A DNA stretch of 37,351 nt from an uncultured Prochlorococcus sp. (GCA_902534685.1 CACAQP010000006.1:1-37351); one strand, 5' to 3'; shown: positions 24,616-34,751, numbered from the stretch's first letter. Numbers and translations are program-made. The notes: generated from the sequence alone by a model not told the origin.

Positions 24616-25626
24616 ATGACCAATACAGAAATTTCCGACAATAATCCTGAAAAGGAATTAAAAATAGATAAGTCAATTTCAGATGATAAAACAAAACAAA
24701 TTAGTAAGAAAAATTCAACTCAAAATAAAAATATTAAACCAAAAAACGATAAATCAACTAGATCTTTTGATGAAATTTCTAATGAAATTTTTAGAGATCT
24801 CGTTTCAAAAAAAGACTCTTTAGTTAAAGAAATAAAAGAGTTAGAAACAAAAAAAAATGAAATAGAAAAAGATATTGAGTCTAATTTTAAAGGACAGTCA
24901 GATAATATTGCTAAAAGAGTTAAAGGCTTTCAAGAGTACTTAACTGGAGCTTTGCAGAATCTTTCACAAAACGTAGAGAAACTTGAATTAGTTTCTCAAC
25001 CAATAATCGTAAAGCCTTCTCCCCTTGATGAAAAAAAGCAAAACAAAAGCACAAATAATGTAGTTAATGTTCCTGCTCTTTCTGAAACATTTAAGCCAGA
25101 TGAAGAGATTATAAAAAGTTGCTTTAAAAGTTTCACAGAACAACCCGACTTTTATGCAGAACCTTGGAAATTAAGACGGAGTCTTGATTCCTCAGATATA
25201 GAAATTATGGATGATTGGTTCTTTAACATGGGCGGAAGAGGTTCTCTTGAAAGTAGAGGTTCTCGACAAAAAAATGCCTTGTTATCGGCTGGCCTAATAT
25301 CTATTCTTGGCGAATTATATGGAGATCAATTTCAGACTCTTATTTTAGCTTCGCAGCCTGAACGATTAGGTGAATGGAGAAGAATTCTTCAAGATTCACT
25401 TGGTCTAACAAGGGATGACTTTGGACCTAATAGTGGGATTGTCCTGTTTGAAAGGCCTGAAGGTGTCATCGAAAGAGCTGATAGATTAGAAGCCAATGAA
25501 GAATTGCCATTTATTATCATTGATGCTGCAGAAACTTCTGTTGAAATTCCAATACTTCAATTCCCATTATGGGTTGCATTTGCTGGTTCAGATAATGAAA
25601 TTTACGATGATCTTGAACTAAACTAA
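24616..25626 (+). CDS. DUF3086 family protein
   Basis: A 336-residue cyanobacterial protein that I assign to DUF3086. The first 60 residues are low-complexity, rich in Lys, Asn, Asp and Ser. A coiled coil follows at about 60-110 ([26 protein letters not shown]). The C-terminal domain from about residue 155 is the conserved part, with [50 protein letters not shown] split over several helices. No signal peptide or membrane helix is seen. It lies 35 bases after DUF3119 and 5 bases before plsY, so it is probably in one transcript with lipid genes. Its role is unknown. Confidence 0.82.
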   Translation: MTNTEISDNNPEKELKIDKSISDDKTKQISKKNSTQNKNIKPKNDKSTRSFDEISNEIFRDLVSKKDSLVKEIKELETKKNEIEKDIESNFKGQSDNIAKRVKGFQEYLTGALQNLSQNVEKLELVSQPIIVKPSPLDEKKQNKSTNNVVNVPALSETFKPDEEIIKSCFKSFTEQPDFYAEPWKLRRSLDSSDIEIMDDWFFNMGGRGSLESRGSRQKNALLSAGLISILGELYGDQFQTLILASQPERLGEWRRILQDSLGLTRDDFGPNSGIVLFERPEGVIERADRLEANEELPFIIIDAAETSVEIPILQFPLWVAFAGSDNEIYDDLELN

Positions 25627-25631
25627 GGTTT

Positions 25632-26225
25632 ATGAATATCTTAATAATTTTTACAAGTTATCTTTTAGGATCACTTCCGACAGGCTTTTTAATTGGAAAA
25701 TATCTCAAAAATATAGATCTAAGAACTATGGGTTCTGGATCTACAGGTGCCACAAATGTCTTAAGAAATGTTGGGAAATGGCCAGCACTTTTTGTGTTTA
25801 TTATTGACGTTGGGAAAGGCCTTATTGCTGTAAAAATTGCTCAATATTATACAGATCAGGGATTAATAGAGGTAATAGCAGGGATATCCGCAATCTCAGG
25901 ACATATTTGGCCAATATGGCTTAGAGGTAAAGGAGGGAAAGCTGTTGCTACTGGATTAGGTATGTTTTTAGCTCTTTCTTGGAAAGTTGGACTCGCATCT
26001 CTTGGCATTTTTTTAATAGTTCTAACAAAAACTAAATTTGTTTCTTTATCCAGTATTTCAGCTGCAATACTACTTCCTATTTTTATGTTTTTTTATCTAG
26101 GTAAATTTTTGCACTCATACTTTTTTATAAGTTTAATTGTGGCATTATTAGTAATCTGGAAACATAGAACAAATATAACAAGATTGCTTAAGGGAGAAGA
26201 ATCCAAAATTAATCATAATCAATAG
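25632..26225 (+). CDS. plsY: Acyl-phosphate glycerol-3-phosphate acyltransferase PlsY
   Basis: A 197-residue integral membrane enzyme that starts phospholipid synthesis by acylating glycerol-3-phosphate from acyl-phosphate. Its three conserved loops are readable: [11 protein letters not shown], then [16 protein letters not shown], and [22 protein letters not shown]. Five or so helices match the known topology. The start is ATG at 25632, 5 bases after DUF3086. The 3' end overlaps pyrF by 17 bases in convergent orientation. Confidence 0.96.
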   Translation: MNILIIFTSYLLGSLPTGFLIGKYLKNIDLRTMGSGSTGATNVLRNVGKWPALFVFIIDVGKGLIAVKIAQYYTDQGLIEVIAGISAISGHIWPIWLRGKGGKAVATGLGMFLALSWKVGLASLGIFLIVLTKTKFVSLSSISAAILLPIFMFFYLGKFLHSYFFISLIVALLVIWKHRTNITRLLKGEESKINHNQ

Positions 26226-26937
26226 ATTTAAATATTTCTATTAGAGCTTTATTAGGATCTATAGCCTTTGAAATTGATCTACCAATGACTAATTTAGAAG
26301 CGCCATTATCTATCGCTTCATAAGGAGTCATAATTCTATTTTGATCATCTTTATTATCAACATTTAATCTGATACCTGGTGTAATAAGTTGAAAATTACC
26401 CTTATAAATAGATCTCAACATTTTTACCTCCCAAGGGGAACAAACACATCCATCTAATCCGGCATCAAAAGACAACTTTGCAAGTCTCAATACATTTTCT
26501 TCAATTGAATTATTTCTATCAAGATCAGTTTGAAAATCTTTAAGAGAAAAGCTTGTTAAAACAGTTATTCCTATAACCAATGGAGGTTTTACACTAACTG
26601 AGGTGGCTCCTTCTAAAGATGCTTTTTTCGAATCCTTAAGAGCTTTTAAACCTGCTGAAGCATGAATAGAAATTATATCAACCCCTAATTTTGAAACTTG
26701 GAAACATGCTGCTCGCATGGTATTAGGAATATCATGAAATTTTAAGTCTAAAAAAATTTTTTTATTTAAACCTTTTAATATTTCAATAACCCTCGGACCT
26801 TCCCTAACAAAAAGTTCTAAACCAACTTTAACCCATTTAATATTAGGACATTTTTCCAAAAGTAATTTTGCTTGACTTACATCTAATCCATCAATTGCCA
26901 ATATTATTTTATCCTCCGAATTAAATCTGTTATTCAT
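26209..26937 (-). CDS. pyrF: Orotidine 5'-phosphate decarboxylase PyrF
   Basis: Final enzyme of UMP synthesis. The 242-residue TIM-barrel protein has the catalytic [10 protein letters not shown] motif (Asp64, Lys66, Asp69), an N-terminal ILAIDGLD strand and the phosphate-binding ITPGIRL and LVIGRSI loops. I choose ATG at 26937, 8 bases after the tyrS stop. The frame extends upstream to a TTG at 26955 that would overlap tyrS, but the ATG gives the normal N-terminus. It is probably co-transcribed with tyrS. Confidence 0.95.
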   Translation of the reverse strand: MNNRFNSEDKIILAIDGLDVSQAKLLLEKCPNIKWVKVGLELFVREGPRVIEILKGLNKKIFLDLKFHDIPNTMRAACFQVSKLGVDIISIHASAGLKALKDSKKASLEGATSVSVKPPLVIGITVLTSFSLKDFQTDLDRNNSIEENVLRLAKLSFDAGLDGCVCSPWEVKMLRSIYKGNFQLITPGIRLNVDNKDDQNRIMTPYEAIDNGASKLVIGRSISKAIDPNKALIEIFKSIDYD

Positions 26938-26944
26938 CAAATTT

Positions 26945-28183
26945 TCAGTTTTCAAACCTCTTAATTATTTTTTTTCCAATTTGCAAAATTTTCCCTTCCA
27001 AATCATTTTTTGAATTAAAAATCAAATCAGGATTTATTATTTTCTGACTATCAATTTTTACACCCCCACCTTTAATAGATCTTTTGGATTCGCTGCTAGA
27101 TTTGAAAAGTTTTAGAGCACTTAATAAGTAGAAAAACTTTACTGGAAAAACTACTTCTTTTAAAGAAATCTCTGGAATTTCTCCAACTTTTTCTTTGTGT
27201 CCAAGGAATAATTTTTCGCAGTTTGATTGCGCCTTTTGTGCTTCTTCGGTCCCATGGAATAAAGTAGTAACTTCTAAAGCCATTCTTCTCTGTAATTCAC
27301 GAGGATTTGAGTTTTCCAGAAAACTTAAATCTAATTCAGTAAGTAATTCAAAATAGGTGGGTATTATATTATCGGGTACTTTTTCTAATTTTGAATACAT
27401 TGAAAGAGGATCTTCAGTTAAACCGACAGTGTTAAATTCAGATTTACTCATCTTCTTAATTCCATCTAAACCTGTCAAAATTGGCAGCAGAACACCAAAT
27501 TGAGGGTCTTGTTTAAAATGCCTTTGTAGGTCTCTTCCTATTGCAATATTAAATTTCTGATCTGTGCCTCCTAGCTCAATATCTGATTGAACAATTACTG
27601 AATCGTAACCTTGTAATAGTGGATATAAGAATTCATGCAAAGCAATTGGGACTTGCGAAGTGTACCTTTTATTAAATTCCTCCTTAGCTAGCATTTGACT
27701 AACTGTTGCACTCCCCATTAATTCAATTATCGAATTAAGATTTAATCCTTTTAACCATTCACTGTTATATCTAATTTCTATTCTATCTTTTGAATCAAAA
27801 TCTAAAATAGATTCATTGGCTGGCTTTCCCATCCCTAGTTGGGTTAAGTATGTTTTTGCATTATCTTTAACTTGTTTTTCCGATAACTGAACTCTTGTTT
27901 TGTTTTTTCCGGTCGGATCTCCAATTTGAGCAGTAAAATCCCCAATAATTAAAACTGCAATATGTCCATTGTCTTGGAATGCCCTAAGTTTTTTAAACAA
28001 TATGCTATGCCCAAGATGAATATCGGTTCCAGTTGGATCGATGCCGAGTTTGACCCTTAATTTTTTATTATTTTTTTTCGCATGATCGATTATCTCCGAA
28101 AAGGTTTGATCTGTTCCCTTAATTGGAAAATATTCTTCTATTCCTCTTGACAGCCATGATGGCAATTTTAAATTATTTGTCAT
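26945..28183 (-). CDS. tyrS: Tyrosyl-tRNA synthetase TyrS
   Basis: Class I aminoacyl-tRNA synthetase charging tRNA-Tyr. In the 412-residue protein the HIGH-type motif is HLGH (residues 56-59) in [12 protein letters not shown], and the second signature is KMSKS at 244-248. The substrate site block [26 protein letters not shown] lies at about 187-212. A C-terminal S4-like RNA-binding segment follows ([15 protein letters not shown]). It belongs to the longer TyrZ-like subgroup rather than the E. coli TyrS type, judging by the HLGH context. It lies between DUF1825 and pyrF on the minus strand. Confidence 0.96.
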   Translation of the reverse strand: MTNNLKLPSWLSRGIEEYFPIKGTDQTFSEIIDHAKKNNKKLRVKLGIDPTGTDIHLGHSILFKKLRAFQDNGHIAVLIIGDFTAQIGDPTGKNKTRVQLSEKQVKDNAKTYLTQLGMGKPANESILDFDSKDRIEIRYNSEWLKGLNLNSIIELMGSATVSQMLAKEEFNKRYTSQVPIALHEFLYPLLQGYDSVIVQSDIELGGTDQKFNIAIGRDLQRHFKQDPQFGVLLPILTGLDGIKKMSKSEFNTVGLTEDPLSMYSKLEKVPDNIIPTYFELLTELDLSFLENSNPRELQRRMALEVTTLFHGTEEAQKAQSNCEKLFLGHKEKVGEIPEISLKEVVFPVKFFYLLSALKLFKSSSESKRSIKGGGVKIDSQKIINPDLIFNSKNDLEGKILQIGKKIIKRFEN

Positions 28184-28202
28184 GAAGCTTTAACCGTTAA
28201 CT

Positions 28203-28526
28203 TTAAGAAGTTTTATCAAGTTCATCCTTCATTCTTATTAAGGTTCTATTCATTTGATCAAACATTTGATCAGGAGTAATCCCAAATTGACTTAACTGTG
28301 TTTTTAATTGTTCTACTGTCATTTTTGCTTGAAAATCTTCAGACAATTCAAATCTCTTCATAAAAACTTTATAACGATCCATAAGTGATTCCATTTTTTT
28401 TATAAACATTTTTTTCCCTTCTCTATCAAATTTTCCATAATCAGAACCAAGTTTCATAAGTTCTTGGTAATCTGTAAAAAGCTTTTTAGCTTCTTCTTGA
28501 ACGATGTCTGACTCAAAGAATCCCAT
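28203..28526 (-). CDS. DUF1825 family protein
   Basis: A 107-residue all-helical cyanobacterial protein of DUF1825, recognisable from its start MGFFESDIVQEEAKKLF and the FDREGKK.FI..ME.LMDRYKVFMKRFELSEDFQAK block. No membrane helix or catalytic motif is seen. I choose ATG at 28526, since homologues begin with MGFF; the frame is open 11 more codons upstream. It is conserved across cyanobacteria, but I know no experimental function. It is upstream of tyrS with a 19-base gap and faces the GIY-YIG gene divergently. Confidence 0.88.
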   Translation of the reverse strand: MGFFESDIVQEEAKKLFTDYQELMKLGSDYGKFDREGKKMFIKKMESLMDRYKVFMKRFELSEDFQAKMTVEQLKTQLSQFGITPDQMFDQMNRTLIRMKDELDKTS

Positions 28527-28654
28527 TTCTATTTTTTTACTTCGCAGATTAAGGCTCAACTACAAGATAACAAGAATCTTTTAAATTGATTAGAAGATTA
28601 ATAAATTTTAGTTTATAAATAATTCTTTGATTTATATTTTTTCAGAATTAAATT

Positions 28655-28660
28655 TAGTAT
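28655..28660 (+). promoter_or_regulatory. Candidate -10 box for the GIY-YIG gene
   Basis: TAGTAT lies 17 bases before the TTG start in the 150-base divergent region shared with DUF1825. Picocyanobacterial promoters often show only a TANNNT-type -10 element, which this fits. No -35 box is convincing. The resulting leader would be only about 10-15 bases. Confidence 0.3.
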
Positions 28661-28676
28661 ACATGTTTCATAAATA

Positions 28677-29288
28677 TTGGAAAAATTTAACGTAAATAAT
28701 ATTTCAACCCAAAATAGACAATTTGAATTATTTGATTCAAATGTAAATACATCAATTAATTTTCAACACTCAAATAATCTAAAAATCAAAGGCGAAATCC
28801 TAACTGAATGGAGAGATAGAATATATAATCACCAATTCAAAATTTCAAAAGATACTCACAACAATACTTTGCACCAAACAAGTCTTCCTATAAATACAAT
28901 TTCCGATGAAAGAAAAATTGATCCGTTTTCCTTGCAGCCATTATCATTGAACTTTTGGAGAACCAATCAATATATACACGATGGGCCAGCAATGTATTTT
29001 GTAATTGACTCGATGGAGAGTTCTAAAATAATCCTTTATATAGGAGAAACAAATTCAGCAAATAAAAGATGGAAGGGAGAACATGACTGTAAAAATTACC
29101 TCATGAACTATAAAGAAGCCCTAGCTCATAACAAACTCTCTAGTCACCAAGATATTCGTTTCTTCTTAGATGTACCTAAAGAAGTAAAATTAAGACGTAA
29201 ATTAGAACAGCAACTGATATATTTATGGTTACCACCTTTTAATAAAGAAACTCGAGATAGGTGGGCAACTACTTTCACAAACAATTAA
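28677..29288 (+). CDS. GIY-YIG nuclease-like protein
   Basis: A 203-residue protein with a GIY-YIG fold in its C-terminal half. The signature appears as AMYFVI (Tyr107) and YIG (121-123). The catalytic-position Arg131 in NKRWKGEH, Glu177 in RKLEQQLI and Asn189 in PPFNKE are all present, so nuclease activity is plausible. The N-terminal 100 residues are Asn/Gln-rich and show no known domain; ILTEWRDRIYNHQ may be a helix for DNA or partner binding. It is not a UvrC, intron endonuclease or restriction gene by size or context. The start is TTG at 28677; no ATG lies before the conserved part. pepA follows after 24 bases. Confidence 0.75.
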   Translation: MEKFNVNNISTQNRQFELFDSNVNTSINFQHSNNLKIKGEILTEWRDRIYNHQFKISKDTHNNTLHQTSLPINTISDERKIDPFSLQPLSLNFWRTNQYIHDGPAMYFVIDSMESSKIILYIGETNSANKRWKGEHDCKNYLMNYKEALAHNKLSSHQDIRFFLDVPKEVKLRRKLEQQLIYLWLPPFNKETRDRWATTFTNN

Positions 29289-29312
29289 AAATTAATTAAA
29301 TCCATTTAACAA

Positions 29313-30785
29313 ATGCAATTTTCCACATTCCAAAAAAATCTAGATAACTGGCAAGGTACTTCATTAATTTTTGGAGTTTTAGAGGAAGAAATATCAAGCC
29401 AACTTGAAAATATAAAATTTGTTATTGACCCAAAATTATTACTAAAAAAAGTTACTCAAAAAAAATTTAAAGGAGAAAAAGGAAAAACTTTAAACTTTGA
29501 ATTTTTAGATCAAAAATTAGAGACTTTAATCATAGTCGGTCTTGGCAAATCGAAGGAACTAAATAAAAGTGATATAGAAAACTCTGTAGGAAATCTAATT
29601 AGGAAAACAGTTGATAAAAACGAAAAAATCAGTATCTTGCTACCTTGGGAATTTATAAATTCAGTACTAGAAATGAATCAATTAGCAGAGTCAGTCAGAT
29701 TATCTGCCTATAAGGACAATAGATTCAATAAGAAAAGAGATGAAAAGAAAGTTCTTAAAGAAATAGAGTTTCTAAGTTTAAAAGAATTTGAGAATATTAG
29801 CTTTGAAGAGACAGCCCAAATATGTGAAGGTGTAGAACTAGCTAGAAAACTTGTAGCCGCCCCTCCAAATAGTCTTACGCCTCAGGAAATGTCTATACAA
29901 GCTTCTCAAATAGCTAAAGATCATGGTTTGGAAGTAAAAATTTTAGAGGCAAAAGATTGTGAAGATTTAGGAATGGGTGCATATTTAGCTGTAGCAAAAG
30001 GCTCTGATCTAGATCCTAAATTTATACATCTTACTTTGAAGTCAGAGGGGGCTATTAAAGAAAAGATTGCGCTTGTTGGGAAAGGTTTAACCTTTGATTC
30101 GGGAGGATACAATCTGAAAGTAGGAGCATCTCAAATTGAAATGATGAAATATGATATGGGCGGAAGCGCTGCAGTTTTAGGAGCAGCAAAAGCACTTGGA
30201 GCAATAAAACCAAAGGGATTAGAAATTCATTTTATTGTGGCATCTTGCGAAAACATGATAAATGGATCTGCAGTACATCCTGGAGATGTAGTTAAGGCAT
30301 CTAATGGTAAGACAATTGAAATAAATAACACTGATGCAGAGGGCAGACTCACATTAGCTGATGCTTTAACTTACGCATCAAATTTAAAACCAGATTCAAT
30401 AATAGATCTCGCCACTTTAACAGGAGCTATTGTAGTTGCATTAGGGAATGATGTAGCTGGATTCTGGAGTAATAATGATGATCTAGCAAATGACCTAAAA
30501 GCCGCATCAGCCCAGTCTGGAGAAGAATTATGGCAAATGCCTTTACAAAAATCTTATAAGGAAGGTTTAAAGTCTCATATAGCTGACATGAAAAATACAG
30601 GTCCAAGAGCAGGTGGCTCAATAACTGCTGCTTTGTTTTTAGAGGAATTCTTTGATAAGGAGATTAAATGGGCTCATATTGATATTGCTGGGACTTGTTG
30701 GACTGACAAGAATAAGGGAATTAACCCATCAGGTGCAACCGGTTTTGGAGTTAAAACTCTTGTTCAATGGATTAAAAATAAATAA
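29313..30785 (+). CDS. pepA: Leucyl aminopeptidase PepA
   Basis: Cytosolic M17 metallo-aminopeptidase, normally a hexamer with two metal ions per subunit. The 490-residue protein has the family signature NTDAEGRL at 339-346, the [13 protein letters not shown] metal-binding block and the [14 protein letters not shown] segment. The N-terminal macro-like domain (about 1-160) is more divergent, as usual. It works in peptide turnover and glutathione-conjugate processing in other bacteria. It converges on msrA with an 11-base gap. Confidence 0.97.
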   Translation: MQFSTFQKNLDNWQGTSLIFGVLEEEISSQLENIKFVIDPKLLLKKVTQKKFKGEKGKTLNFEFLDQKLETLIIVGLGKSKELNKSDIENSVGNLIRKTVDKNEKISILLPWEFINSVLEMNQLAESVRLSAYKDNRFNKKRDEKKVLKEIEFLSLKEFENISFEETAQICEGVELARKLVAAPPNSLTPQEMSIQASQIAKDHGLEVKILEAKDCEDLGMGAYLAVAKGSDLDPKFIHLTLKSEGAIKEKIALVGKGLTFDSGGYNLKVGASQIEMMKYDMGGSAAVLGAAKALGAIKPKGLEIHFIVASCENMINGSAVHPGDVVKASNGKTIEINNTDAEGRLTLADALTYASNLKPDSIIDLATLTGAIVVALGNDVAGFWSNNDDLANDLKAASAQSGEELWQMPLQKSYKEGLKSHIADMKNTGPRAGGSITAALFLEEFFDKEIKWAHIDIAGTCWTDKNKGINPSGATGFGVKTLVQWIKNK

Positions 30786-30796
30786 CAATATTTAAA

Positions 30797-31399
30797 TCAT
30801 TCATTCCAAAGATTTGTTGATCTAGCGTTATCTCCCCATAATTTATCCAACCTCTGATCTCTCCCACATGAGAATCTATAGAACTTATATTTCAATTCAT
30901 TTCTCTCAGCAAAATCCTGATGATATTCTTCAGCTAACCAAAATTGACCTTTTGATTTAAGTTCTACAGATATTTTTTCTAATGGCACACGCAATTCATT
31001 AGAGGCGGAAACAACTGCATTTATTGCATCACTTTCCTCAGTTTCATCTTTGAAAAAGATCACTGGCCTATAAGAATCTCCACGATCACAAAATTGGCCC
31101 TTGCCGTCCAGAGGATCAATATTTCTGAAATAGAGCCTAAGTATCTCTGGTAAAGTTACCAATTGCGAATCATAGTCCACCAAGACCACTTCCTGATGTC
31201 CTTCATGATTTTCGTAGGTAGGATTTAGTAAATCTCCCCCTGAATAGCCACTTTGTACAAAATTTATCCCCTTTAAGGACTCTAAATCATGTTCTAAGCA
31301 CCAAAAACAACCTCCCGCAAGAATCAATTCTTCTGCGAGAGTGCTTAGTGGGGCAATTAATATTGAAAGAGCAAGTATTAGGGGTAAAAAATATTTCAT
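30797..31399 (-). CDS. msrA: Exported peptide methionine sulfoxide reductase MsrA
   Basis: A 200-residue enzyme reducing methionine-S-sulfoxide in proteins. The active-site motif GGCFWC has catalytic Cys31 and Cys34, and EEYHQDF, the usual substrate block, is present. A further resolving-type cysteine is Cys178 in RFSCGRDQRLDKLWG. The first 22 residues form a good signal peptide (KYFLPLILALSILIAPLS, then TLA), so the mature enzyme would begin right at EELILAGG in the periplasm or thylakoid lumen. It lies 16 bases after lpxB and may belong to the outer-membrane operon. Confidence 0.94.
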   Translation of the reverse strand: MKYFLPLILALSILIAPLSTLAEELILAGGCFWCLEHDLESLKGINFVQSGYSGGDLLNPTYENHEGHQEVVLVDYDSQLVTLPEILRLYFRNIDPLDGKGQFCDRGDSYRPVIFFKDETEESDAINAVVSASNELRVPLEKISVELKSKGQFWLAEEYHQDFAERNELKYKFYRFSCGRDQRLDKLWGDNARSTNLWNE

Positions 31400-31415
31400 C
31401 TTTTTATTATAAAGT

Positions 31416-32594
31416 TCAAATAATAGAATTAATAATCTCTTTAGCAGCTCTCTGCACTACACCTTCTTCACCTAATTCTTTTTTTAAAAAAGCATACCCT
31501 TTTTTAATTTTTATTTTTTCTGACTTCCCTTCAAGCATTTGACATGATTTATAGAAGATCTTTTTTTCGTCAAACTCTCTCTGTACAAATTCAGGGATTA
31601 TTAACTTATTTACTAACAAATTTACAGGAGAAATAAATCGTACTTTGAAATTAAGAATTTTTTTAGCAATAAAAGCAGTTATCCTGCTTACTCTGTAACC
31701 AACTATCTGCGGTATTCCATATAAAGCTAACTCCATATTAACTGTACCAGACTTGCAAAGAGCAATTTTTGTAAGCGAATAAATATAAGGCTTTAATCTT
31801 GCATTATCTTTTTGAGAAATCACTTCTCCTTTAACTTGATATTTTCTGAGAGCCTTTTTGAACCTTTCATCAAAAACTTTCCTACAGGAAGGAATATATA
31901 TAACTAAACTTGGATATTTTTGTTGTAATTTTCTAGCCACCAATAGAAAAGTTGGTAATAAATATTTCAATTCCTGAGGTCTTGATGCGGGCATTAAAAG
32001 TAGGATGTTTTGATCATGGCGAAGGCTCAGCATAGATCTAGCATCTTTCTTTAGAGGGAGTTTTTTCGTTAAATCAATCATTGGATGTCCGACCCACAAA
32101 ACATTTCCACCTCTTTTTTTATAGAATGCTGCTTCTTTCTTGAAAATTGCAAAAATTTTATCAGAAAAATTTATTAAATTTGTCGTAGTATTATTTCCAA
32201 CCCTCCAAGCCCATTCTTGAGGAGCGATATAGTAGAAAATTGGAATTTTAACTATGGATTTTTTTAATTTAGTTCCAATTTTTATATTGGGCCCCATATA
32301 GTCAATCAAAATTAAGCAATCTGGAGGGTATTTTTTTAATAATTTATAAAATCTTCTTTGAATTCTTATTGTTGGAATAATAAGGGGTAAAGCCTCCCAA
32401 ATGCCTATTGCACTTATAGATGTAGTATCTTGAAGAATTTTTACGCCCTCTTTCTTCATCCTTTCCCCACCTAATCCGGTAATTTCTAAATCTATAGATT
32501 TTTTTTTCGCTTCATCTAATAGTGCTTTTGATAACAAACTTCCGTGCAAATCTCCAGATACTTCCCCAGTACTAATAAATATCTTTCTATTCAT
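31416..32594 (-). CDS. lpxB: Lipid-A-disaccharide synthase LpxB
   Basis: GT19 glycosyltransferase joining UDP-2,3-diacylglucosamine and lipid X to give the lipid A disaccharide at the inner membrane. The 392-residue protein opens with ISTGEVSGDLHGSLL and contains the GLGGERM segment, YYIAPQEWAWR, GHPMID, LLMPASRPQELKYLLP, and the donor-binding KSGTVNMELALYGIPQIVGYRV block. Its ATG overlaps the lpxA stop in ATGA, so the two are coupled. Confidence 0.96.
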   Translation of the reverse strand: MNRKIFISTGEVSGDLHGSLLSKALLDEAKKKSIDLEITGLGGERMKKEGVKILQDTTSISAIGIWEALPLIIPTIRIQRRFYKLLKKYPPDCLILIDYMGPNIKIGTKLKKSIVKIPIFYYIAPQEWAWRVGNNTTTNLINFSDKIFAIFKKEAAFYKKRGGNVLWVGHPMIDLTKKLPLKKDARSMLSLRHDQNILLLMPASRPQELKYLLPTFLLVARKLQQKYPSLVIYIPSCRKVFDERFKKALRKYQVKGEVISQKDNARLKPYIYSLTKIALCKSGTVNMELALYGIPQIVGYRVSRITAFIAKKILNFKVRFISPVNLLVNKLIIPEFVQREFDEKKIFYKSCQMLEGKSEKIKIKKGYAFLKKELGEEGVVQRAAKEIINSII

Positions 32595-33433
32595 TCATTT
32601 ACCAAAGGCATTGGGCCACGTCTTTCTTTTGATATTGAATCTTTCAAAAAATCACATAATTTTGTTGAAGAAAAATCCAAAGTACCCTTTATTGCTAGAT
32701 CCAATGCCTCAGAAATTACATTATTGGACTTAAAAAGCAAATTCCAAGTACTTTGCAAAAGTTTTAAATCAAAATCCTTATTTTCCATTAAACCACTTCT
32801 TTTAATTCCAACTCTATTCAAACCTCTCAATCTTCCTGGATGTCCTTCGGCTAAACAAAAAGGCGGGACGTCTCTATCCACTCTAGTCATTCCCCCGATC
32901 ATTGCTAAATAGCCAATATGTACAAATTGATGAATCCCTAAACAGCCTCCAATAATAGCCTTATCTTCAATTTTTACATGACCTGCAACTTGAACGCTAT
33001 TTGACAAGACTATCCTATTACCAAGTTCACAATTATGACCGATATGAGTATAAGCCATTAATAAATTATTATTACCAATAATAGTTTTTTCCCCTTCATC
33101 AGTTGCTTTATTTATAGTTACGCATTCTCTAAAAGTATTATTATCTCCGATAATTACTTCAGTAGGGGCGCCTCTATATTTCAGATCTTGGGGATCAAGG
33201 CCTATACAAACATTAGGAAAAATTTTATTGTTTATACCAATTTGAGTTCTTCCAGCAATAACAGCATTCGGTCCAATTTCAGTTCCTTTCCCGATAGTCA
33301 CATTAGGACCTACAAAAGCTCCTTGAGAAATAATAACCCCATCATGTAATTCCGCACTGGAGTCAACACAAGCATTTGGGTGCACTTTTACACCACTAAA
33401 AATTGGCTTAGATTCAGTATATTTATTCTCCAT
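32591..33433 (-). CDS. lpxA: UDP-N-acetylglucosamine acyltransferase LpxA
   Basis: First enzyme of lipid A synthesis, acylating UDP-GlcNAc from acyl-ACP. The 280-residue protein has an N-terminal left-handed beta-helix of hexapeptide repeats (VHPNACVDSSAELHDGVIISQGAFVG and onward). The catalytic-type His lies in MAYTHIGHNCELGN, followed by GCLGIHQFVHIGYLAMIGGMTRVDRDVPPF and a helical C-terminus. I choose ATG at 33433, 4 bases after the fabZ stop. A TTG four codons upstream would overlap fabZ. It is followed by lpxB with a 4-base overlap. Confidence 0.96.
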   Translation of the reverse strand: MENKYTESKPIFSGVKVHPNACVDSSAELHDGVIISQGAFVGPNVTIGKGTEIGPNAVIAGRTQIGINNKIFPNVCIGLDPQDLKYRGAPTEVIIGDNNTFRECVTINKATDEGEKTIIGNNNLLMAYTHIGHNCELGNRIVLSNSVQVAGHVKIEDKAIIGGCLGIHQFVHIGYLAMIGGMTRVDRDVPPFCLAEGHPGRLRGLNRVGIKRSGLMENKDFDLKLLQSTWNLLFKSNNVISEALDLAIKGTLDFSSTKLCDFLKDSISKERRGPMPLVNE

Positions 33434-33437
33434 ATAT

Positions 33438-33896
33438 CTAATCAACTAATGAGAACATTAATTCTCCAGCACAAACCAACTGACCATTAACGTGTGCCTC
33501 GCCTTTGACCTTGCCAAATCTTTTTCTTTTAATACTTAATAACTCACAAGATATTATCAATTGATCTCCGGGTACAACAGGTTTTCTAAATTTAACATTA
33601 TTAATTCCCGCAAAGACAAAAAGTCCTCTGGGAAGATTGGGCATCTGAGTTACAATTATACCGCCAACTTGAGCCATTGATTCAACAATAAGGACTCCTG
33701 GCATTAATGGTCTTTCAGGAAAGTGTCCTTGAAATTGAGGTTCATTTATAGTTACATTTTTTACTGCAACAGCTCTCTCCCCTGGGATATGCTCTATGAC
33801 CTTATCAACAAGAGCAAAAGGATATCTATGAGGTAATAAACCTAGTATATTCTCAGAAGAGAGTTGATTATTTTCACTGGATAATTTCTGTTCCAA
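33438..33896 (-). CDS. fabZ: 3-hydroxyacyl-ACP dehydratase FabZ
   Basis: Hot-dog-fold dehydratase of fatty-acid elongation. The 152-residue protein shows [13 protein letters not shown] near the N-terminus. The catalytic pair is His58 in [13 protein letters not shown] and Glu72 in LIVESMAQ. It shares 3-hydroxyacyl-ACP substrate with LpxA, which explains its place between lpxC and lpxA. The start is TTG at 33896, 6 bases after the lpxC stop. The N-terminal 18 residues are polar and probably variable. Confidence 0.96.
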   Translation of the reverse strand: MEQKLSSENNQLSSENILGLLPHRYPFALVDKVIEHIPGERAVAVKNVTINEPQFQGHFPERPLMPGVLIVESMAQVGGIIVTQMPNLPRGLFVFAGINNVKFRKPVVPGDQLIISCELLSIKRKRFGKVKGEAHVNGQLVCAGELMFSLVD

Positions 33897-33902
33897 AACA
33901 AT

Positions 33903-34751
33903 TTAAGGTAAAGTTAATTTTTTTAGTGATGAGGCCAATAAAGCATTCAAAGAGTGTGATCCTTTATAAACTAAAATTTGTGCCTTAGGTAACCCTACCA
34001 AAGCCAAGTCCCCAATTAAGTCTAAAATTTTATGTCTTATTGGTTCATTACCAAATCTTAAGGGTGGATTAACCCAATTATCACCATCACAAACAAGGGC
34101 ATTTTCCAAACTTCCTCCTTTTATTAATCCAAGCTCACTTAACTCTTGAAATTGATCCTTAAAACCAAATGTTCGTGCTGGAGCAATCATTTCAACAAAA
34201 CTTTTTGGATTTAAATCAATCACAAAAGTTTGATTCCCAATTGCTTTATAGGAAAAGCTTATGGTGGAAATAATGGTAGTTTTTTCAGAGGGAGTCGCGG
34301 CTATGACTGATCCTTCTTTATTTAAAATGATTGATTTATTAATCTCTCGAAAAAAATTATCTGGTTTAGGTGCTTTTTTTATCCCTACTTCTTCAAACTC
34401 TTTAACCCACTGAATTGCAGATCCATCTAAAAGAGGGATCTCTTTCCCATCAACCTCAATATGTATATAACTTAACCCACATCCAGCCATTGAAGATAAT
34501 AAATGTTCAATAGTATATAAATTTCTTCCCCCTAATTTAACCGCCGTACAAAGCATCGTACTTCCAATTAAATCTTGACTTAACTTAAAAATCTCATTTG
34601 GTTTATCCCTAAAAGAAACATAATAGCCTTCTTTCTCATAAGAAGAAATTTTTACTCTTGTTTTTTCTCCACTATGTAAGCCTATGCCTTCTCTGGAAAT
34701 AACGCCAGCCAAGGTATAACACGAATCATAATTAGAAGGCCAAGTAAACAC
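33903..34751 (-). CDS. lpxC: UDP-3-O-acyl-N-acetylglucosamine deacetylase LpxC
   Basis: Zinc deacetylase, the committed step of lipid A synthesis. The 282-residue protein has GIGLHSGE at about 22-29, zinc ligands His83 (in IEHLLSSMAG), His240 and Asp244 (in HKILDLIGD), and catalytic His266 in KGSHSLN, at positions close to the E. coli numbering. The start is GTG at 34751, exactly adjacent to the bamA stop codon with no base between, so re-initiation or coupling is likely. Confidence 0.96.
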   Translation of the reverse strand: MFTWPSNYDSCYTLAGVISREGIGLHSGEKTRVKISSYEKEGYYVSFRDKPNEIFKLSQDLIGSTMLCTAVKLGGRNLYTIEHLLSSMAGCGLSYIHIEVDGKEIPLLDGSAIQWVKEFEEVGIKKAPKPDNFFREINKSIILNKEGSVIAATPSEKTTIISTISFSYKAIGNQTFVIDLNPKSFVEMIAPARTFGFKDQFQELSELGLIKGGSLENALVCDGDNWVNPPLRFGNEPIRHKILDLIGDLALVGLPKAQILVYKGSHSLNALLASSLKKLTLP

